From NCBI GenBank assembly GCA_002322525.1, contig DCOU01000010.1, positions 1 to 8,204 on the forward strand: DNA of 8,204 nucleotides, given 5' to 3'. Source of the stretch: Candidatus Omnitrophica bacterium UBA1562. GTDB lineage: Bacteria; Omnitrophota; Gorgyraeia; Gygaellales; Profunditerraquicolaceae. Shown in pieces: positions 6,100 to 8,204 of the stretch (the first letter of the stretch is position 1; every line of letters begins with the position of its first letter). The notes under the pieces are model-generated. The model saw nothing but the letters and a program-made list of their open reading frames with translations. It was not told the DNA's origin and ran no database searches. A program made the translations under genes and the position numbers.

Positions 6100-8204
6100 T
6101 ATCGGTATCAGCTATTTTCTTCTCTTCGTCTTGCGGCAGGTCCTTTGAAATAAATGTGCATTTAGGATAATTAGAACAACCGTAGAAAAATCCGCGTTTA
6201 GAACGCCGCTCGATAAGCTCCCCGCCGCATTCGGGTTGCGGGCATTTTACGCCCGTGGTAATAGACTTGGAATTCTTGCACTTTGGATACGCAGAACAAC
6301 TCATGAATTTTCCCCGGCGCCCCCATTTTATAATCATGGGCTCACCGCATTGATCGCAGGTTTCCCCTGTTTCTATCACCTCTTTTTTAATATTCTTTTG
6401 CGCAAAATCAAGGCTCTCCTTAAAGGGCGCGTAGAAATCTTCTAAGACTTTCAATCTCTTGCGCCTTCCTTCTTCAATCTCATCGAGCTCTTCTTCCATA
6501 AGCGCGGTAAACTTAATATCCATAACCTTAGGAAAATACTCGACCAGCATTTCACAGACTTTAAAGCCCAACTCCGTAGGATGAAAATACCCTTTAATCC
6601 TGCGCGCATAGTCACGCAAGACCAAGGTATAAATTATCGGTGCATAAGTAGAGGGCCTGCCAATACCCTCTTCCTCTAATGCCTTTACCAGAGAGCTATC
6701 AGAGAAGCGTGCCGGCGGTTTAGTAAAATGCTGGGAGGGCATTAATTTAATCAGGTCTAAGATTTCGTCTTTTGCGAGGCTAGGAAGAATATTTTTTTTC
6801 TTTTCTTCCTCGTTATCATTATAAACCCCGTTAGAAATACCTTTTTGGCCGCCCTGCAAAACAGAATTTCTAACGGGGTAAATGGCCATAAAGCCATCAA
6901 AAATAGTAGCGGTGCCTGAAGCTACAAAAAGGTATTTACCCCGAATGGAGTTACCATGCGAAGCGTCACTTCGGGGTGCCGAAGATTCACTGCCTGATTC
7001 ACTACATTCGGCATCTGTATTTGTCGTAATATTTGCCGTGGTTACTAGATATCGCGCAGGAGTCATTTGGCTGGCAATAAAGCGGCAATAAATCAACTCG
7101 TATAATTTGTATTGGTCTTCGGTTAAATATTTCTTTAGGCTCTCTGGTGAATGTGAAATCAAACTTGGCCTGATTGCCTCATGCGCAGCTTGGGCGTGTT
7201 TCTTTAATTTATAAACATTGGGTTTTTGCGGTAAATAATCCTTGCCGAAGTTCTTTAAGATAAGGCTTCTTACTTCTTTGATTGCCTCAGGCGCGACATG
7301 CGAGGAATCAGTACGCATATAAGTAATAAGGCCGACAGGGCTCCTCTTGCCAATATCAATACCTTCGTAAAGCTGCTGGGCTATCATCATAGTTCTGCCT
7401 GCATTAAATCTTAATTTATTAAAGGCCTCCTGCTGTAAGGTGCTGGTAATAAAAGGGGGGTAGGGATAGCGTTTCTTCTCTGCTTTTTTTACTTCCGAAA
7501 CTATAAATAACTTATTATTTATATCCGCAACTATCCGGTCTGCCTGCGATTTATTCTTTATCTCTATTTTCTTATCTTCGAGCTTTTCTAATTTTGCTGA
7601 AAATGAATCGCCGGTATCTTTTTTCGCAAGTTTCGCCTCTATCTCCCAATATTCCTGGGCTATAAAACTATTGATCTGCTTTTCCCTTTCTACAATCAAT
7701 TTTAATGTCACGGATTGCACTCTGCCTGCGCTTAAGCCGCGGCAGATTTTCTTCCAGAGTAACGGGCTTAAAAAATAACCTACTATTCTATCTAATATCC
7801 GGCGGCTCGCCTGCGCCTCAATCATCTTAAGATCGAAATCCCTCGGCTGGCTAAAAGCCTCCTCTACTGCCAAAGGCGTAATCTCATGAAACACAACACG
7901 CAAAACTTTTTTATTTTTAAAAAACCTCTCTTTTATCTGCCAGCCAATGGCTTCGCCTTCCCTATCCGGGTCCGTAGCCATATATATAATGTTTTTATTC
8001 TTGGATTCTTTCTTTAAGGCAGAAATAACCTTTTCTCTTCCGCTAACCACCACATAAGAAGGCAAGAACCCTTTTTCAATATCCACGCCTAATTCTTTTT
8101 TTGGTAAGTCAACTAAGTGCCCGTAAGAAGATACAACGGAAAAATTATCTCCCAGGATCTGGCTGATTGTCTTTGCCTTTGTAGGTGATTCCACGATAAC
8201 CAAA
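6092..8204 (-). CDS. topA: DNA topoisomerase I, type IA (5' end truncated by the window)
   Basis: It relaxes negative supercoils by single-strand passage. The visible part has 703 codons; family starts of the form MKLVIVES suggest only one or two codons are missing, and the TTG at 8203 is an internal Leu codon rather than the start. Visible motifs, in window numbering: Toprim residues E5 and DPDREGE (78-84), GLSAGRVQS (156-164), active-site tyrosine in GLITYMRTDS (Y295, R297), HEAIRP (341-346) and GIGRPSTYA (513-521). Two C-terminal four-cysteine zinc ribbons follow (C616/C619/C636/C642 and C654/C659/C676/C682). Two in-frame repeat-derived insertions interrupt the region between Y295 and GRPSTYA: about 396-421, and 443-460 (PVRN...ISNG). 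Both lie around the conserved YLFVASGTATIFDGF segment and leave core motifs intact. It is first of the visible gene block; its promoter lies outside. Confidence 0.96.
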   Translation of the reverse strand, partial: LVIVESPTKAKTISQILGDNFSVVSSYGHLVDLPKKELGVDIEKGFLPSYVVVSGREKVISALKKESKNKNIIYMATDPDREGEAIGWQIKERFFKNKKVLRVVFHEITPLAVEEAFSQPRDFDLKMIEAQASRRILDRIVGYFLSPLLWKKICRGLSAGRVQSVTLKLIVEREKQINSFIAQEYWEIEAKLAKKDTGDSFSAKLEKLEDKKIEIKNKSQADRIVADINNKLFIVSEVKKAEKKRYPYPPFITSTLQQEAFNKLRFNAGRTMMIAQQLYEGIDIGKRSPVGLITYMRTDSSHVAPEAIKEVRSLILKNFGKDYLPQKPNVYKLKKHAQAAHEAIRPSLISHSPESLKKYLTEDQYKLYELIYCRFIASQMTPARYLVTTANITTNTDAECSESGSESSAPRSDASHGNSIRGKYLFVASGTATIFDGFMAIYPVRNSVLQGGQKGISNGVYNDNEEEKKKNILPSLAKDEILDLIKLMPSQHFTKPPARFSDSSLVKALEEEGIGRPSTYAPIIYTLVLRDYARRIKGYFHPTELGFKVCEMLVEYFPKVMDIKFTALMEEELDEIEEGRRKRLKVLEDFYAPFKESLDFAQKNIKKEVIETGETCDQCGEPMIIKWGRRGKFMSCSAYPKCKNSKSITTGVKCPQPECGGELIERRSKRGFFYGCSNYPKCTFISKDLPQDEEKKIADTDNG
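6825..6879. repeat. In-frame palindromic element, copy 1 (inside topA)
   Basis: Perfect 14-base inverted arms ACCCCGTTAGAAAT (6825-6838) and ATTTCTAACGGGGT (6866-6879) enclose 27 bases. Read in the topA frame it encodes PVRNSVLQGGQKGISNG (443-459). The core of 53 bases (6826-6878) is flanked by TAAA on both sides (6822-6825 and 6879-6882), which may be a 4-base target duplication; 53 plus 4 is 57, a whole number of codons. The 13-base arms recur exactly in waaA. Confidence 0.9.
6938..7013. repeat. Double-hairpin in-frame insertion in topA
   Basis: Two abutting inverted repeats: ACCCCGAA (6938-6945) with TTCGGGGT (6970-6977), and TGCCGAA (6977-6983) with TTCGGCA (7007-7013). The second loop holds a direct repeat GATTCACT (6984-6991, 6996-7003). 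It encodes a Ser-rich, low-complexity stretch (about 397-420, DAECSESGSESSAP then RSDASHGNSIRG) not expected in topoisomerase I, placed just before YLFVASG. Its arms differ from the PVRN element, so it is a separate repeat type. Confidence 0.7.

Noticed and set aside
6932..7022. GTATTT on both sides of the double-hairpin in topA as a target-site duplication
   Set aside because: The copies (6932-6937 and 7017-7022) are 85 bases apart, not a multiple of 3, so a simple insertion with this duplication would have broken the frame. Six AT-rich bases can match by chance.

Overview
The window is one block of seven genes, all read from the minus strand. Transcription runs from high to low coordinates: topA (5' end cut by the window edge), xerC, waaA, a receiver-GGDEF regulator, a half-size GDT1-type membrane protein, lpxK, and a lipid A acyltransferase fused to an ELM1-like domain (3' end cut by the window start). 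There is no CRISPR array, no rRNA or tRNA gene, and no gene-free stretch longer than about 100 bases. The lipid A and Kdo genes indicate an outer-membrane (diderm) bacterium. The AT-rich composition, the gene mix and the many repeats inside genes suggest an uncultivated lineage of the Omnitrophota type. That taxonomic guess is inference only.

Layout: topA and xerC overlap by 8 bases. waaA follows after 28 bases, the regulator after 93, the GDT1-type gene after 55, and lpxK after 3. lpxK and the acyltransferase fusion overlap by 47 bases. LpxK phosphorylates the lipid A disaccharide, WaaA adds Kdo, and the LpxL-type enzyme adds a late acyl chain, so three consecutive steps of Kdo-lipid A assembly are encoded close together. 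TopA and XerC are chromosome-maintenance proteins. The regulator and the small transporter have no obvious biochemical tie to lipid A.

The most unusual aspect is the density of short repeats inside or at the very ends of conserved genes, at least four kinds. (1) A palindromic element of 50-53 bases with identical 13-base arms lies in frame in both topA and waaA and encodes the same motif, PVRN...ISNG, in both proteins. (2) A different, double-hairpin element lies in frame in topA. (3) Heptanucleotide tandem repeats occur twice inside lpxK, in degenerate form inside waaA, and directly before the waaA start codon. (4) REP-like hairpins with a shared loop (ACCCAAAG on the transcribed strand) but different stems form the last codons of both waaA and the GGDEF gene. 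All coding copies sit in expected surface loops or at C-termini and leave the frame open. The genome therefore seems to tolerate, or select for, repeat insertion into essential proteins, in the manner of Rickettsia palindromic elements.

Two further points: the LpxL-ELM1 fusion is one uninterrupted reading frame, and the first ~100 bases are about 66% G+C, sharply unlike the rest, just where the ELM1 similarity fades. That may be the edge of a mobile element, a structured repeat or an assembly join.
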